Shown here: positions 1 to 8,468 of the stretch, piece after piece
Layout of the letters: each line of letters begins with the position of its first letter
Numbering within the stretch: the first letter of the stretch is position 1
DNA from: a bacterium
Lineage (GTDB): Bacteria; SZUA-79; Acidulodesulfobacterales; Acidulodesulfobacteraceae
Assembly: GCA_021813595.1 (NCBI GenBank)
Contig: JAKAKF010000224.1
Coordinates: 1-64,000 of the forward strand
DNA: 64,000 bases
Direction: 5' to 3'
Notes under the pieces: generated by a model
What the model was told of the DNA's origin: nothing
The model's input: only the letters and a program-made list of their open reading frames with translations
The model's database searches: none
Position numbers and translations under genes: made by a program

Positions 1-581
1 ATATGATGTAGGTTCTCTATACTTTCACGGCTATGGGGTTCAGCAAAGTTACCGTAAAACCTTTTATTGGCAGAAAAATCCGCTATGCAAGGAAATGCTT
101 TAGCGCAATATGATGTAGGTTCTCTATACTTTCACGGTCAGGGAGTTTCAAAGAGCTACTCCAAAGCATTCTACTGGTGGAAAAAATCCGCTATGCAAGG
201 AAATGCTTCAGCTGAATATGCTATAGGTTCTCTATACTTTCACGGTCACGGGATTCAGAAAAGTTACCGTAAAGCAGCCTACTGGCTTAAGAAAGCGGCG
301 GTCCAGGGAAATTCCTTTAGCCTGGCTTTTTTGGGGAGTTTATACTATTTCGGTCAGGGAGTTCCGCAGAATTACCATAAAGCCGCTTATTGGTATAAGA
401 AATCCCTATGCAGGGGAATGTAAAGGCGGAAGCCTCGTTAGGCGCATTATACTATAAAGGCTTCGGAGTTCCTAAGAGTTACTCTAATGCCTTTTTTTGG
501 CTTAAAAGAGCAGCCGACCAGGGCGATTACATTGCAAAAAAATTCATAGAAAAGATAAAGCGACGGCAAATTGCAAAATAA
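1..581 (+). pseudogene. Sel1-repeat protein, 5'-truncated by window edge, two frameshifts
   Basis: Sel1-like repeats (about 36 residues, TPR-like solenoid) run through three reading frames. Repeats begin in frame 2 at base 2, shift near 74-79 (an A appears to be missing where other copies read tgg-aaa-aaa-tcc), continue as an open frame 67-423, then shift again near 404-407 (aaatccctatg where sister repeats read aaatccgctatg) and continue in frame 3 to the TAA at 579-581. Each shift is a one-base loss. Typical repeat signatures are visible (YFHGxGVxxSYxKAxYWxKKSAxQGN). Repeats 1-3 are nearly identical in DNA, implying recent internal duplication. It lies just upstream of an intact Sel1 paralogue. 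Decayed gene is the likeliest reading; assembly error in a repetitive, A-rich tract is the alternative. Confidence 0.7.
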
Positions 582-658
582 ACTCAAGCCGCCGTATTAT
601 GTTTAAGTATAAAACTACGATTAAAATATTTTAATAAATTTTAAAGGATAATTAGGCA

Positions 659-1681
659 ATGAAAAAAATAACCGTATTTTCGTTTTTAATATTTTTCACG
701 TTATGCTTAGGCGCAAACGCGGCTTCGGCTTCCGGAGGCAACAGTCTGGCAAATTTAAAAAATAAAGCCGCTGACGGTAACGCGGAAGCAGAACAAATTT
801 TAGGCTCGCTATACTATCACGGAAGCGGAGTTCCTAAAAACTATTCCAAAGCTTTCTACTGGTATAAAAAATCCGCCGGACAGGGGAACTCTGCCGCTGA
901 GAGCATGTTAGGGCTGTTTTATTTAAGAGGGTTCGGTACTTCTAAAAGTATTCCAAAATCCGCCTACTGGACAAAGAAATCCGCCGCACAGGGTAACCCG
1001 CAGGGAGAATTAGATTTAAGCATGCTGTATTACTTCGGGCTAGGAGTTCCGCGCGATTATAAATATGCCGCCTATTGGGCGAAAAAATCGGAAGAACATG
1101 GAAGTCCTTCCATAATTGCTTTCGCAAAGAAATTTTTGCATACGATAAAAGTTACGGAAAAAAATCCTACGCCGTTAGGCAGGTTAAAAAGCCGCGCATC
1201 GTTGGGAGACGCAAAAGCGCAGACCATCTTAGGCATTTTGTATTATTCCGGAGGAGGAGTCCGTCAAAGCTTTTCCAAGGCCTTTTACTGGTTAAGAAAG
1301 TCCGCTATGCAGGGTAACGCTCAGGGAGAAGCTGGATTAGCCGCTTTATACTTAAACGGCAGGGGAGTTCTTCAAAACTACCCAAAAGCATTCTACTGGT
1401 ACAATAAATCAGCCGAACAAAACAATCCAGTCGGGGAGTTCGGATTGGGCTTATTGTATTACCGCGGTCTTGGCGTCCGCAAGGATTATTCAATGTCTTT
1501 ATACTGGTTTAAAAAATCGGCGGAACAAGGATATTCGTACGGCGAATATTATATGGGCTTGTCGTATTTTTTCGGCCGCGGAGTAAAACCGGACCGTTCT
1601 ATTGCGATATACTGGCTTAAAAAATCCGCAGCTCAAAGAAACTATAAGGCCATATCTTTTTTAAGAAGTATGGGCTTATAA
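659..1681 (+). CDS. Secreted Sel1-repeat (TPR-like) protein
   Basis: Product of 340 aa. Residues 1-25 look like a Sec signal peptide (basic MKK, hydrophobic core FLIFFTLCLGANA, then small residues). The rest is Sel1 repeats in two blocks: three repeats at about 30-145 and four at about 170-335, each with the signature LGxLYYxGxGVxxxYxKAxYWxKKSAxQGN, separated by a Lys-rich linker. Sel1 solenoids mediate protein-protein contacts; in Gram-negatives many are periplasmic or secreted. AAAGGA about 14 bases before the ATG is a weak ribosome site. The frameshifted paralogue directly upstream suggests a local tandem duplication. The partner is unknown. Confidence 0.85.
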   Translation: MKKITVFSFLIFFTLCLGANAASASGGNSLANLKNKAADGNAEAEQILGSLYYHGSGVPKNYSKAFYWYKKSAGQGNSAAESMLGLFYLRGFGTSKSIPKSAYWTKKSAAQGNPQGELDLSMLYYFGLGVPRDYKYAAYWAKKSEEHGSPSIIAFAKKFLHTIKVTEKNPTPLGRLKSRASLGDAKAQTILGILYYSGGGVRQSFSKAFYWLRKSAMQGNAQGEAGLAALYLNGRGVLQNYPKAFYWYNKSAEQNNPVGEFGLGLLYYRGLGVRKDYSMSLYWFKKSAEQGYSYGEYYMGLSYFFGRGVKPDRSIAIYWLKKSAAQRNYKAISFLRSMGL

Positions 1682-1697
1682 AATATGCGGTTTTAAG

Positions 1698-1774
1698 TGG
1701 GGTGGATGACAGGTTTTGAACCTGCGACCACCGGAGTCACAATCCGGGGCTCTACCAGCTGAGCTACATCCACC
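1698..1774 (-). tRNA. tRNA-His (GTG)
   Basis: Read on the minus strand the sequence folds as a cloverleaf: acceptor stem GTGGATG/CATCCAC with an encoded extra 5' G (position -1) opposite discriminator C73, D-arm AGCTC..GAGC, anticodon loop TTGTGAC (anticodon GTG, His), T-loop TTCAAAA, and encoded CCA. The G-1:C73 pair is the histidine identity element, supporting the call. 77 nt including G-1 and CCA. Confidence 0.96.
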
Positions 1775-1858
1775 GTGAATAAGAATAGAATATATTGTAT
1801 TATTTTATCAAATTTTAGATTAAATTGAAATATATTTTTTTGATTTGATTTATTATGC

Positions 1859-2290
1859 TTAAAACAAAGCGTCGATACCGAGCGTTTTTCCCGAATCCGT
1901 AAATATAATAACTAATTCGCATACTATAAACGTCAGATTTATGCCTAATTCCGAGGGGCTGATCCAGTACATTGCAAGCAGATAGTTTAAATTCAGAAAT
2001 ATTGCTATAAGAGCGGCAAATCTTGTAAGAAAGCCCGCCGTTAAAAAAATGCCTGCGAATAATTCGCCCATAATTATTAAAATAGCGAATAAGAATGCAT
2101 TTGGAACGGCGACCCTGCTTAAAAATATGCCGTAAAACCATAAAGGGTCGTGATTTGCAAAATATACTAGTTTAATATGAAAATTTGAAAAAAATTCAGG
2201 ATTTACCTTAAAGTGCACCGCATAAAGAAAAAACAATCCTATGTATATTCTTAAAAAAGCATTCCAGATATTTGAATTTTTTGCCGCCAT
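1859..2290 (-). CDS. DoxX-family membrane protein
   Basis: Product of 143 aa with four predicted hydrophobic helices (about 12-30, 55-75, 78-100, 110-130), matching the DoxX/DoxD fold (small four-helix membrane proteins, some of which take part in quinone reduction or sulfur/thiol redox). Motif-like stretches typical of the family are the Gly/Arg-rich loop after helix 1 and the GELFAGIFLTAGFLTR segment. No Shine-Dalgarno is seen; an AT-rich TTAACA/TATATA promoter-like pair lies just upstream on the minus strand. A thiosulfate:quinone role, known for archaeal DoxD, is only a possibility. Confidence 0.75.
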   Translation of the reverse strand: MAAKNSNIWNAFLRIYIGLFFLYAVHFKVNPEFFSNFHIKLVYFANHDPLWFYGIFLSRVAVPNAFLFAILIIMGELFAGIFLTAGFLTRFAALIAIFLNLNYLLAMYWISPSELGINLTFIVCELVIIFTDSGKTLGIDALF

Positions 2291-2477
2291 TTTTAATTTT
2301 TATATATATTAAAATATATTTTAATTGTTAATTTGTACCATTATAATATAAAATAATTAAAAATAAAATCGTAAAATCTTGGCAAATATTTTCCATTTTA
2401 TATATTTTCGATATATTATAACGACTGTTTTATGATATAATTTAATCGTAACGATTTACTCAAATATTTTAATAAAT

Positions 2478-2843
2478 ATGATATTTGTAGTTCACGAACA
2501 TCATGCAAGCCATCTTCACTGGGATTTAAGGATAGAAGAAAACGGTATGCTGACTTCTTTTGCTTTGCCTAAAGAACCGCCGTTAGAATCCGGCAAAAAA
2601 AATCTATCGATAAAAGTAGAAGAACATCCTCTTGCTTATGCAAACTTTGAAGGCACTATACCGGAAGGTCATTACGGAGCCGGAAGGGTAAAGATTTGGG
2701 ACAAGGGTGAATATGCGCTTATTAAAAAAGATAAAAAGAAATATGTTCTGGATTTTAACGGAAATAAACTCAAAGGGGAATACACGCTATTAAAATTCGA
2801 CAAAGCCGGTGAAAACGACTGGCTGTTTTTTAAAAATCACTAA
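2478..2843 (+). CDS. Stand-alone LigD-type DNA 3'-phosphoesterase domain
   Basis: Product of 121 aa corresponding to the phosphoesterase (PE) module usually at the N-terminus of bacterial NHEJ ligase LigD. The signature HEHHASHLHWDLR (residues 6-18) carries the histidines and Asp that bind the metal and phosphate; PEGHYGAGRVKIWDKG (about 62-77) is the second family block. Free-standing PE proteins trim 3'-phosphates and 3'-ribonucleotides at DNA ends. No ligase, polymerase or Ku gene lies nearby. No Shine-Dalgarno precedes the ATG; an extended -10 (TGATATAAT, ends 2442) sits about 35 nt upstream. Confidence 0.85.
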   Translation: MIFVVHEHHASHLHWDLRIEENGMLTSFALPKEPPLESGKKNLSIKVEEHPLAYANFEGTIPEGHYGAGRVKIWDKGEYALIKKDKKKYVLDFNGNKLKGEYTLLKFDKAGENDWLFFKNH

Positions 2844-2905
2844 AAAATTAAAAATTATTAAATTTTATATAAAACGTCAATATATCAATATAGGAGGATA
2901 TCGCA

Positions 2906-4063
2906 ATGAACGTCGATTTCGTCGTTTCTAATAACGGTAATTTTAAAAAAATGCTTTCATGCGGGCAAAGTCCATGGCTAGATAATATTTCAAGATGTAT
3001 GATAGATTCGGGCGACCTTGAAAAATTAGTCAAAAACGGCGTTATTACAGGCATAACGTCAAATCCTTCAATATTTGAAAAATCGATTAATTCAGGAAAA
3101 TGCGGATATCCCGAAAAGATTAAAAAGCTTGCGGCGGATAAATTAACTCCGTTTGAAATATACGATACCATAACAAGGGAAGATATAAAATCTGCGGCTC
3201 AAATACTTAAGCCGGTTTACGAAAAATCCGGCGGCAAGGACGGGTTCGTGAGCATAGAAGTTTCTCCGGATATAGCAACCGATGCCAAAACTTCGACGGA
3301 AGAAGCTCTTAGGATTTTTTCGCTTATCAACGAAAAAAACATCCTTATTAAAATACCGGCTACGAAAGAAGGGTTGGAAATTATACCCGTCCTTATAGCT
3401 AAAGGAATCAATATTAACGTTACTTTAATGTTTTCTTTAAATCATTATATAGACGTAGCAAATGCTTATATAAAAGGATTAAAGACGGCTTATGCCAACG
3501 GCTATAATCTATCAAGCATAAATTCCGTCGCAAGCATTTTTATCAGCAGGGTAGATACCATGGTCGATAAAACGATTAACGATTTAATTAGCGGCGAAGC
3601 GGCAAGCAATACCGCAAAAAAAGAGAAACTTGCCGGTTTAATCGGAAAAGCCGGAGTTGCAAATTCCAAAATAATTTTTAATAAATTTAACGAAATATTT
3701 AACGGCAGCGATTTTTCGGCATTAAAATCTAAAGGCGCAAATCCGCAAAGACTCTTATTTGCAAGCACGAGCACAAAAAACCCGTCATATTACGATTTGA
3801 AATACGTCGAGCCGTTCATAGGTAAAAATACCGTAAACACCCTGCCGGACGAGACTATAGAGCATATTGCCGACCACGGTAATATAATGCCGGATACAGC
3901 TTCATTAGAGTTTGACGAATCGTTGAAAACAGTTAACGAACTTATGGAATTAGGGATTGATTTAAATAAGGTCGGGGATAGACTTCAAAACGACGGAGTA
4001 AAATCTTTTGAAGATGCTTACGAAAAACTTTTGCAGTCGATAAAAAACACTGCGGAGATTTAA
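2906..4063 (+). CDS. tal: Transaldolase
   Basis: Product of 385 aa, the length of the longer bacterial transaldolases (TalA/B of the actinobacterial/cyanobacterial type). Transfers dihydroxyacetone from sedoheptulose-7-phosphate to glyceraldehyde-3-phosphate in the non-oxidative pentose phosphate pathway; cytosolic. TSNPSIFEK (residues 51-59) and NILIKIPAT (145-153), with the Schiff-base Lys149, are diagnostic. A strong AGGAGG site lies 10 bases before the ATG. Followed 74 bp later by transketolase on the same strand, so the two probably form an operon. Confidence 0.95.
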   Translation: MNVDFVVSNNGNFKKMLSCGQSPWLDNISRCMIDSGDLEKLVKNGVITGITSNPSIFEKSINSGKCGYPEKIKKLAADKLTPFEIYDTITREDIKSAAQILKPVYEKSGGKDGFVSIEVSPDIATDAKTSTEEALRIFSLINEKNILIKIPATKEGLEIIPVLIAKGININVTLMFSLNHYIDVANAYIKGLKTAYANGYNLSSINSVASIFISRVDTMVDKTINDLISGEAASNTAKKEKLAGLIGKAGVANSKIIFNKFNEIFNGSDFSALKSKGANPQRLLFASTSTKNPSYYDLKYVEPFIGKNTVNTLPDETIEHIADHGNIMPDTASLEFDESLKTVNELMELGIDLNKVGDRLQNDGVKSFEDAYEKLLQSIKNTAEI

Positions 4064-4137
4064 ATATATACTGATTGGCATTTTTTTGTAATAATTTAAA
4101 ATTTTTAATGTTAATATTTTAAAAAGAGGTAAATATA

Positions 4138-6075
4138 ATGGATTTAAAAAGGAATTTTGGAGCGGAAAAACTAGGCGAAAACGAATTAAATTTTTTAAAA
4201 GATTTTACTAAAAAATGCCGCGGCGACATTTTAAAAATGACTACTATAGCATCTTCTGGACATCCGGGCGGTTCTATGTCGTCGATAGATATTTATGCAG
4301 TATTGTATGGTTTTTGCAATATAGACCCTAAAAATCCATTCAAACCTGAAAGAGACCGTATCGTAGTAAGCCATGGACATACTTCGCCGGGCGTTTATTC
4401 CGCTCTTGGAAATTACGGATTCTTCGACGTCGAAGATGCAATTATATCTTTTAGAACTGCAGGCTATCCGTTTGAAGGACATATAGAAAAAACCGTACCC
4501 GGCGTAGAATGGGATACCGGCAACCTGGGGCAGGGTCTTTCGGCCGCGTGTGCATTTGCTTTAAGTTCAAAACTGCATGAGTATAATAATCATGTTTATT
4601 GCGTTATGGGCGACGGAGAGCAGGCTAAAGGTCAAATAGGCGAAGCAAGAAGATTTGCCGTTAAATATAAATTGAATAACCTTACCGTAATCGTCGATAA
4701 AAACGGACTTCAAATAGGCGGTAAAACGGTTGACGTTATGCCCGATAATATCGAAGAAAATTTTAAAGCCGACGGATTTCACGTTATAACAATAAACGGG
4801 CATGATTTTAACGAAATATACACAGCTATAAAACAGTCGCATTCAATAAATTCTCCAGTTGCTATAATAGCTAACACCGTTATGGGGAAAGGCGTTTCCT
4901 TTATGGAAAACCAAGCTAAATTTCACGGAGCTACGCTAAATATCGAAGACTGCAAAAAAGCCCTTGCGGAATTAGGCGAAAAAGACAATTTAGACGAAAT
5001 TATAGCTAAAAAGAAAGCAGGTTTTAGCATAAAACCTCTTCCTAAAAGAAATAATAATTTCTTAATCTTAAAAGACGAAGGAAAGAAAATAGTTTATACC
5101 CGCGAAAAGAACACTGATAACCGTTCAGCTTTCGGAAACGCTCTTGCCGATATTGCAAATACTTATAAAGAAAAAAACGGCGAACAAAAAAATCTTCCTT
5201 TTGCGGTATTCGACTGCGACTTAGAAGGATCGGTAAAAACCGGAGCATTTAGAAAAGCTTTTCCTGATAATTTTTTTGAATCCGGAATAGAAGAACACAA
5301 TACGGCGGTAATTTCAGGGGCGCTTTCAACGGATAATATTCTGACTTTTTTTGCCGATTTTGGAGTTTTCGGAGTGGACGAAACATACAACCAGCAAAGA
5401 TTAAACGATATTAATCATACAAATCTTAAAGTAGTCTGCACGCATTGCGGTATAGACGTCGGCGAAGACGGAAAAACTCATCAGTGCATCGACTACTTCG
5501 GGCTTCTTAACTCTACTTTCGGATTTAAAGTTATATTGCCGGCAGACCCAAACCAGACCGATAGAGCAACGCGCTATATAGCGAACAATGAAGGAAACTT
5601 TGGAATAATAATGGGAAGATCTATAATTCCGGTCATACTCGACGAAAACGACAGACCTTTTTTCGGCGAAAATTATGAATTTAAATACGGCAAAATGGAC
5701 GTAATAAGAGACGGCAAAGATGCTGCGATAATATCTACGGGTAATATGCTGTCTCATGCTTTAAAAGGCTGGGAAATGCTTAAAAAAGACGGTATAAACG
5801 CGATGCTTTTAAACGTATCGTGTCCAAGCGACATAGACGTCCAAGACCTTAAACTTGCCTCAAAAACAGGCTTCATTGTAACGATAGAAGATCATAACGT
5901 CAAAACCGGAGTAGGGACTTCGATAGGTTCAATGCTAGCAGAAAACGGAATATCCGTAAAATTTAGAAAAATGGGAGCAAAGTTTTACAGCTCATCGGGT
6001 AAACCGGAAGATTTATACAAACTTGCAGGTTTATCCTCCGAAGACCTATATAATTTTATAAAAAAAGAATTATAA
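4138..6075 (+). CDS. tkt: Transketolase
   Basis: Product of 645 aa, full length for a one-chain transketolase. Thiamine diphosphate enzyme moving two-carbon units between ketoses and aldoses. Visible motifs: SSGHPGGSMSS near 40-50, the ThDP-binding GDGE at 158-161 with the downstream NN, the activating Glu region SGIEEHNTAVISGAL in the pyrimidine domain, and a C-terminal transketolase domain from about 520. AAAGAGG precedes the ATG by about 7 bases. Second gene after tal; convergent with zwf across a repeat-rich 100-bp gap. Confidence 0.95.
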   Translation: MDLKRNFGAEKLGENELNFLKDFTKKCRGDILKMTTIASSGHPGGSMSSIDIYAVLYGFCNIDPKNPFKPERDRIVVSHGHTSPGVYSALGNYGFFDVEDAIISFRTAGYPFEGHIEKTVPGVEWDTGNLGQGLSAACAFALSSKLHEYNNHVYCVMGDGEQAKGQIGEARRFAVKYKLNNLTVIVDKNGLQIGGKTVDVMPDNIEENFKADGFHVITINGHDFNEIYTAIKQSHSINSPVAIIANTVMGKGVSFMENQAKFHGATLNIEDCKKALAELGEKDNLDEIIAKKKAGFSIKPLPKRNNNFLILKDEGKKIVYTREKNTDNRSAFGNALADIANTYKEKNGEQKNLPFAVFDCDLEGSVKTGAFRKAFPDNFFESGIEEHNTAVISGALSTDNILTFFADFGVFGVDETYNQQRLNDINHTNLKVVCTHCGIDVGEDGKTHQCIDYFGLLNSTFGFKVILPADPNQTDRATRYIANNEGNFGIIMGRSIIPVILDENDRPFFGENYEFKYGKMDVIRDGKDAAIISTGNMLSHALKGWEMLKKDGINAMLLNVSCPSDIDVQDLKLASKTGFIVTIEDHNVKTGVGTSIGSMLAENGISVKFRKMGAKFYSSSGKPEDLYKLAGLSSEDLYNFIKKEL

Positions 6076-6089
6076 TATATCATAAATCT

Positions 6090-6178
6090 TAAGCCGCGAA
6101 GAGAGGAGATTGCTTCGTCTAAAATCACGGTGCCGTAATTCAATTCCGACACCGTCACAATTTTGCATAAGCGGCTTT
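6090..6178. repeat. Composite palindromic (REP-like) element between tkt and zwf
   Basis: The interval is bounded by AAGCCGC / GCGGCTT, which could pair as an outer stem. Inside, 6127-6155 is an imperfect palindrome (acggtg..taatt C aattcc..caccgt; 12 of 14 arm positions pair) with the same AATT(C/G)AATT core found at three other sites in this window. The adjoining gaggagattgcttcgtc block is also echoed, inverted, at 22.09 kb. It lies between convergent genes and could also act as a bidirectional terminator. Confidence 0.65.
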
Positions 6179-7680
6179 TACGCTACGTTATTCCATGCCC
6201 TGCCGTCCGCATTTATAAGTTCGTCTGCCTCTTTCGGACCCCATGAACCTGCATCGTAATTTGGAAAAACGGGCGGTTCCATTTTAGACCAGCCGTTCAT
6301 TATGGACGTAATCAACTGCCATGCTATAAGCATATCGTCGTATCTTGCGAAAAGAGTCTGGTCTCCAAGTATAACGTCGTATATCAAACGTTCATAAGCA
6401 TCCGGCGGCGAAAGCCTGAAAGAAGATTTGTAGTTAAAAACCATACAGACCGGTTCTATATCCATAACGAAACCCGGTTTTTTTGCACCTATATTTATTG
6501 ATATCCCTTCATTAGGTTGAATCGTTATAATTATAGAGTTCTGCTTTATGTTTTCTATACCAGCCTTGGCAAATAAACTGTAAGGAAGTTTTTTAAAATA
6601 AACCGCTATTTCCGTTTTATGCGTCTTTAATCTTTTTCCGGCTCTTAAATAAAAAGGAACTCCAGCCCACCTATAATTATCGACGTATAGTTTCATAGCC
6701 GCATACGTATCGGTAATAGAATTTGCGTTTATCCCTTCTTCTTCCTTGTAGCCTACAACCTGCTTGCCGTCGATTACGCCCCTGTCGTACTGCCCTCTTA
6801 CCGTATATTTCTTAACGTCGTTAAGGCTTAAAGGCCTTACGCTTTTTAATAACTTTACCTTTTCGTTCCTTATATCGTCGGCATCGAACAAAGCCGGCGG
6901 CTCTATCGCTACTAACGAAAGCAGCTGCATCATGTGATTTTGCATCATATCTCTTATAGTTCCGGATTTGTCGAAATACCCGGCCCTAAGTCCTACGCCG
7001 ATAGATTCTAAGGCGGATATCTGCACGTGGTCTATATATTTATTGTTCCAAATAGGTTCGAATATTGCGTTCGAAAACCTGAACGCAAGAATATTTTGAA
7101 CCGTTTCTTTGCCGAGATAATGATCTATCCTGTATATGTCTTCCTCTTTAAACACGGACAACAGATGTTCGTTGAGTTCCTTTGCGCTTTTATAGTCGTA
7201 TCCGAAAGGTTTTTCGATAACTATCTTAGAAAAACCTTCCCCCTTAAAGTCTTCCGAAACCAAATCAGCATTTTTTATGCCTTCTATGGCATCGTTATAA
7301 ACGCTCGGAGGAGTAGAAAGATAATATACTATGTTTTTTGGGATTTTATATTCGTTAGATTTAGAGGTTATAAATTTACCTAATTCAGTATAACTTTCAA
7401 TCTTATCGTACATGGAAGGCAAATAATAAATGTGTTTTGAAAACTTTAAAAAATCTTCTTCGTAAATAGGTCTTTTCCTGCAATGGCTGTTTAATGAAGA
7501 AAATATAGATTTTCTAAATTCCTCGTCATTCATTTTTGTCCTTGCAAAACCTATTAACACGAACGATTCAGGAAAAAAACCTTCTTCCCATAAACTATAA
7601 AGAGCGGGAAAGATTTTTATATGCGCAAGATCTCCGCTTGCGCCGAAAATCACGATTATGGACGGTTTTAAATCTGCCAT
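6178..7680 (-). CDS. zwf: Glucose-6-phosphate 1-dehydrogenase
   Basis: Product of 500 aa, typical length. Oxidises glucose-6-phosphate to 6-phosphogluconolactone with NAD(P)+. The dinucleotide motif GASGDLA is at 13-19, the EKPFG block at 156-160, and the catalytic RIDHYLGKE at 184-192 (His187 and Lys191 in the substrate site). The usual GASGDLAxRKLxPALY is altered to GASGDLAHIKIFPALY. ATGGAG lies about 6 bases before the start. Third of a minus-strand set gnd - cyclase - zwf, with a 114-bp gap holding an inverted repeat before it. Confidence 0.95.
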   Translation of the reverse strand: MADLKPSIIVIFGASGDLAHIKIFPALYSLWEEGFFPESFVLIGFARTKMNDEEFRKSIFSSLNSHCRKRPIYEEDFLKFSKHIYYLPSMYDKIESYTELGKFITSKSNEYKIPKNIVYYLSTPPSVYNDAIEGIKNADLVSEDFKGEGFSKIVIEKPFGYDYKSAKELNEHLLSVFKEEDIYRIDHYLGKETVQNILAFRFSNAIFEPIWNNKYIDHVQISALESIGVGLRAGYFDKSGTIRDMMQNHMMQLLSLVAIEPPALFDADDIRNEKVKLLKSVRPLSLNDVKKYTVRGQYDRGVIDGKQVVGYKEEEGINANSITDTYAAMKLYVDNYRWAGVPFYLRAGKRLKTHKTEIAVYFKKLPYSLFAKAGIENIKQNSIIITIQPNEGISINIGAKKPGFVMDIEPVCMVFNYKSSFRLSPPDAYERLIYDVILGDQTLFARYDDMLIAWQLITSIMNGWSKMEPPVFPNYDAGSWGPKEADELINADGRAWNNVA

Positions 7681-7733
7681 TTTTTCTCCATAAATATTAT
7701 ATATATAGTGCGGCTTACAATATGCTTTATATA

Positions 7734-7761
7734 CCCAAAATTGCCGATAGAAAATTTTGGG
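7734..7761. promoter_or_regulatory. Inverted repeat upstream of zwf
   Basis: CCCAAAATT (7734-7742) and AATTTTGGG (7753-7761) form perfect 9-bp arms around a 10-nt centre in the gap between the cyclase stop and the zwf start. No T-run follows on either strand, so it is not a standard intrinsic terminator; an operator or mRNA hairpin is possible. Confidence 0.4.
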
Positions 7762-7794
7762 ATATACTTCCCTATATTATTTTTCCGTTATTTT

Positions 7795-8421
7795 TTATTT
7801 CTGCAAAATAACTCTTGCGGGAGCGCCGTTAGAATCTTTAATTTTTACGGGAAGAGCCATTAAATTATAATCGCCTGGTTCTACGCCATACAGATTAAGG
7901 CCTTCTATAATAACGACTCCGGCGCCGAGCAAAGTTTTGTGGGTATCGTGACCTATATGATAACCTTCTACGGAAAGGTAATCGACCCCCACTAGTACTA
8001 CGCCTTTTTCAACCATATATTTTGACGCTTCCGGATTGACGCAAACATAATCGGCATGGAAGTTTTTATCCCCGCTGTTTATCCACTCCGAATTTTTTGT
8101 TTTAAAAATAAGCCTGTCGCCTTTTTTTATATTCAAAGGCTCTAAAAAATCCCTGTTAATAGGCGAAACGATAGGCGGCACTTCTATTACCCTGCAATTA
8201 CCTATTAAATTATTTATGTCTAATCTGTCTATTCCGATTCCGTTATCGATAAAATGTTTTGGAGCATCTATATGCGTACCGGTATGAACCCCGCAGGTTA
8301 TTTTACTGTTGTTTGCCGCAGCCCCTTTTTTTATCTGAGAATAATTATCTATCTCTATCTCGGGATCGCTCGGCCAGTGCAGCATACCGTCCGTTATTTC
8401 CATGCTTACGTCGATAAACAT
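7795..8421 (-). CDS. Cyclase-family metal-dependent hydrolase (KynB-like)
   Basis: Product of 208 aa, the usual size of cyclase/kynurenine-formamidase proteins. The metal-binding signature HTGTHIDAPKHF is at residues 46-57, and the GVDYLSVEGY and GVVIIEGLNL blocks near the C-terminus are family features. Known members hydrolyse N-formylkynurenine, isatin or related cyclic or amide substrates. Here it sits between gnd and zwf, with no 6-phosphogluconolactonase gene in the window; a lactonase role is conceivable but only inferred from position. Confidence 0.8.
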   Translation of the reverse strand: MFIDVSMEITDGMLHWPSDPEIEIDNYSQIKKGAAANNSKITCGVHTGTHIDAPKHFIDNGIGIDRLDINNLIGNCRVIEVPPIVSPINRDFLEPLNIKKGDRLIFKTKNSEWINSGDKNFHADYVCVNPEASKYMVEKGVVLVGVDYLSVEGYHIGHDTHKTLLGAGVVIIEGLNLYGVEPGDYNLMALPVKIKDSNGAPARVILQK

Positions 8422-8468
8422 AATATGACCTCTTTAATTTTATTGTCATTACGATTTTTTACATTTTA

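Noticed and set aside
1..581. CRISPR-like array because of regularly spaced similar DNA
   Set aside because: The period is about 108 bp and corresponds to 36-residue Sel1 repeats; there are no unique spacers or palindromic repeats.
942..1493. Several short frames antisense or alternative to the Sel1 gene
   Set aside because: They are shadows of the repeat-containing gene; none has a ribosome site or protein-like composition.
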